From assembly GCA_003225175.1 (NCBI GenBank), contig QIBA01000055.1, forward strand, positions 1 to 64,000: 64,000 bases of DNA, in the 5' to 3' direction. Within the stretch, counting starts at the first letter, position 1; each line of letters begins with the position of its first letter. The notes beneath the pieces are model-generated. The model had not been told where the DNA came from. It saw only the letters and a program-made list of their open reading frames with translations, and made no database searches. The position numbers were made by a program, and so were the translations under genes. The stretch comes from Acidobacteriota bacterium (GTDB lineage: Bacteria > Acidobacteriota > Terriglobia > Terriglobales > Acidobacteriaceae). This document shows positions 63,521-64,000 of the stretch, piece by piece.

Positions 63521-64000
63521 ATGAGGAAAGCGATCTCTATCGCCTTCGCAATGATGTTTCTGGCAACACTCGCGTGGACACAGTCGACCAGCGCACCCAA
63601 ATTCCTTCTCATCTCCAGGCAAAGCATCAAGGAAGGGAAAATCGCGCAGTATCAAGGGCTAGACAAGCAGGTGCGTCAAGTAGTTCATAAGGCCGATCCC
63701 AACCTCAATTGGATTACCGCGACTGCGTTTACCGGTGCTGACAATGAGGAGACTTATTTCCAATTTGCGAACAGTTTTGCGGAGATTGAGCAGGCAGATG
63801 CCGCATTCGGCAAAGCGGCTGGATCGTTGTTTATGAGCGCTGAATTCAACCAGACGGTTGCGGATTCGGAAGAGTCAGGCAGAACGATTATTGCGAAGCT
63901 TCGAGACGACTTGTCGTACAACCCCGAGAAGTTCGACCCAGCACATGCCAAGTTTTGGAGTGTGGTCTATCACCGCAATAAGCCGGGTAGCGGACCCCAG
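63521..64000 (+). CDS. Secreted protein of unknown function (cut by window end)
   Basis: From the ATG at 63521, preceded by AAAGGAG at 63507-63513, at least 160 codons run open to the window edge. Residues 1-20 are a signal peptide (MRKAISIAFAMMFLATLAWT, then QSTSA). The mature part begins PKFLLISRQSIKEGKIAQYQ and includes TYFQFANSFAEIEQADAAFG. The opening strand and the repeated F/Y-rich stretch resemble small dimeric alpha-beta-barrel proteins such as NIPSNAP, but this is only a guess. A good promoter lies at 63422. Confidence 0.75.
   Translation, partial: MRKAISIAFAMMFLATLAWTQSTSAPKFLLISRQSIKEGKIAQYQGLDKQVRQVVHKADPNLNWITATAFTGADNEETYFQFANSFAEIEQADAAFGKAAGSLFMSAEFNQTVADSEESGRTIIAKLRDDLSYNPEKFDPAHAKFWSVVYHRNKPGSGPQ

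Overview
The window is a 64 kb piece of a bacterial chromosome with moderately high GC. It most likely comes from an Acidobacteriota genome of the class Terriglobia. The clues are secreted von Willebrand A proteins of the type abundant in acidobacteria, a TPR-secretin-cohesin protein followed by GspG-like pseudopilins, a YwaF-type membrane protein, many signal-peptide proteins ending their export signal in AQ, and families of short palindromic repeats between genes. The assignment is inferred from gene content; no rRNA or other marker gene lies in the window. I saw no tRNA, rRNA, CRISPR array, transposase or phage genes.

Layout. 0-8 kb: a lipoprotein, a glycogen debranching-type amylo-1,6-glucosidase, a DinB-like protein, decayed gene fragments, an RMD1/YagE protein, a DMT permease and an FAD monooxygenase. 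8-16 kb: a PfkB kinase with an Fpg/Nei glycosylase, a VOC protein with a VWA protein, a GNAT acetyltransferase, TrmO, a NIPSNAP protein divergent from an ArsR regulator, and a YwaF protein. 15.6-20.5 kb (minus): a secretion/pilus operon of secretin, two pseudopilins, a pseudopilin-like lipoprotein and a VWA protein. 20.7-31 kb: housekeeping genes (smpB, pepA, argS, metG, a TatD nuclease, yajQ, a polyprenyl synthetase and a lone nuoB). 31-34 kb (minus): deoxyhypusine synthase-like protein, zinc alcohol dehydrogenase, a broken small membrane protein and MarC. 34-39 kb: XdhC, a molybdenum-cofactor nucleotidyltransferase, a HAD phosphatase, an Fe-S scaffold, a BtuF-like protein and a Nudix hydrolase. 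38.7-42.3 kb: an NRAMP-related transporter behind a soluble MgtE/CBS protein, and a divergent anti-sigma/anti-anti-sigma pair. 42.5-50.6 kb: a peroxiredoxin-like gene with an in-frame TGA, an S9 peptidase, endonuclease III, an FN3 protein, fdhD and a secreted protein. 50.7-64 kb: a DUF885 protein, the treS-maltokinase and malQ pair, an RND efflux pair, a trypsin-like protease and a partial secreted protein.

How the genes work together. TreS-maltokinase and MalQ overlap by four bases and, with the debranching enzyme at 1.2 kb, point to maltose/trehalose/glycogen turnover. XdhC and the MocA-like protein serve a molybdenum hydroxylase encoded elsewhere, and fdhD serves a formate dehydrogenase encoded elsewhere. 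The NRAMP-like carrier lacks two of the usual transition-metal ligands and is preceded by a soluble protein built from the sensor half of MgtE, so a magnesium uptake system with a detached sensor is plausible.

The most interesting items are the probable selenocysteine codon in the peroxiredoxin-like gene at 42.5-43.0 kb; the MgtE-sensor/NRAMP pair; the pseudopilin copy whose N-terminal pilin helix has been replaced by a lipoprotein signal; the missing barrel segment in TreS; and at least three families of intergenic inverted repeats.
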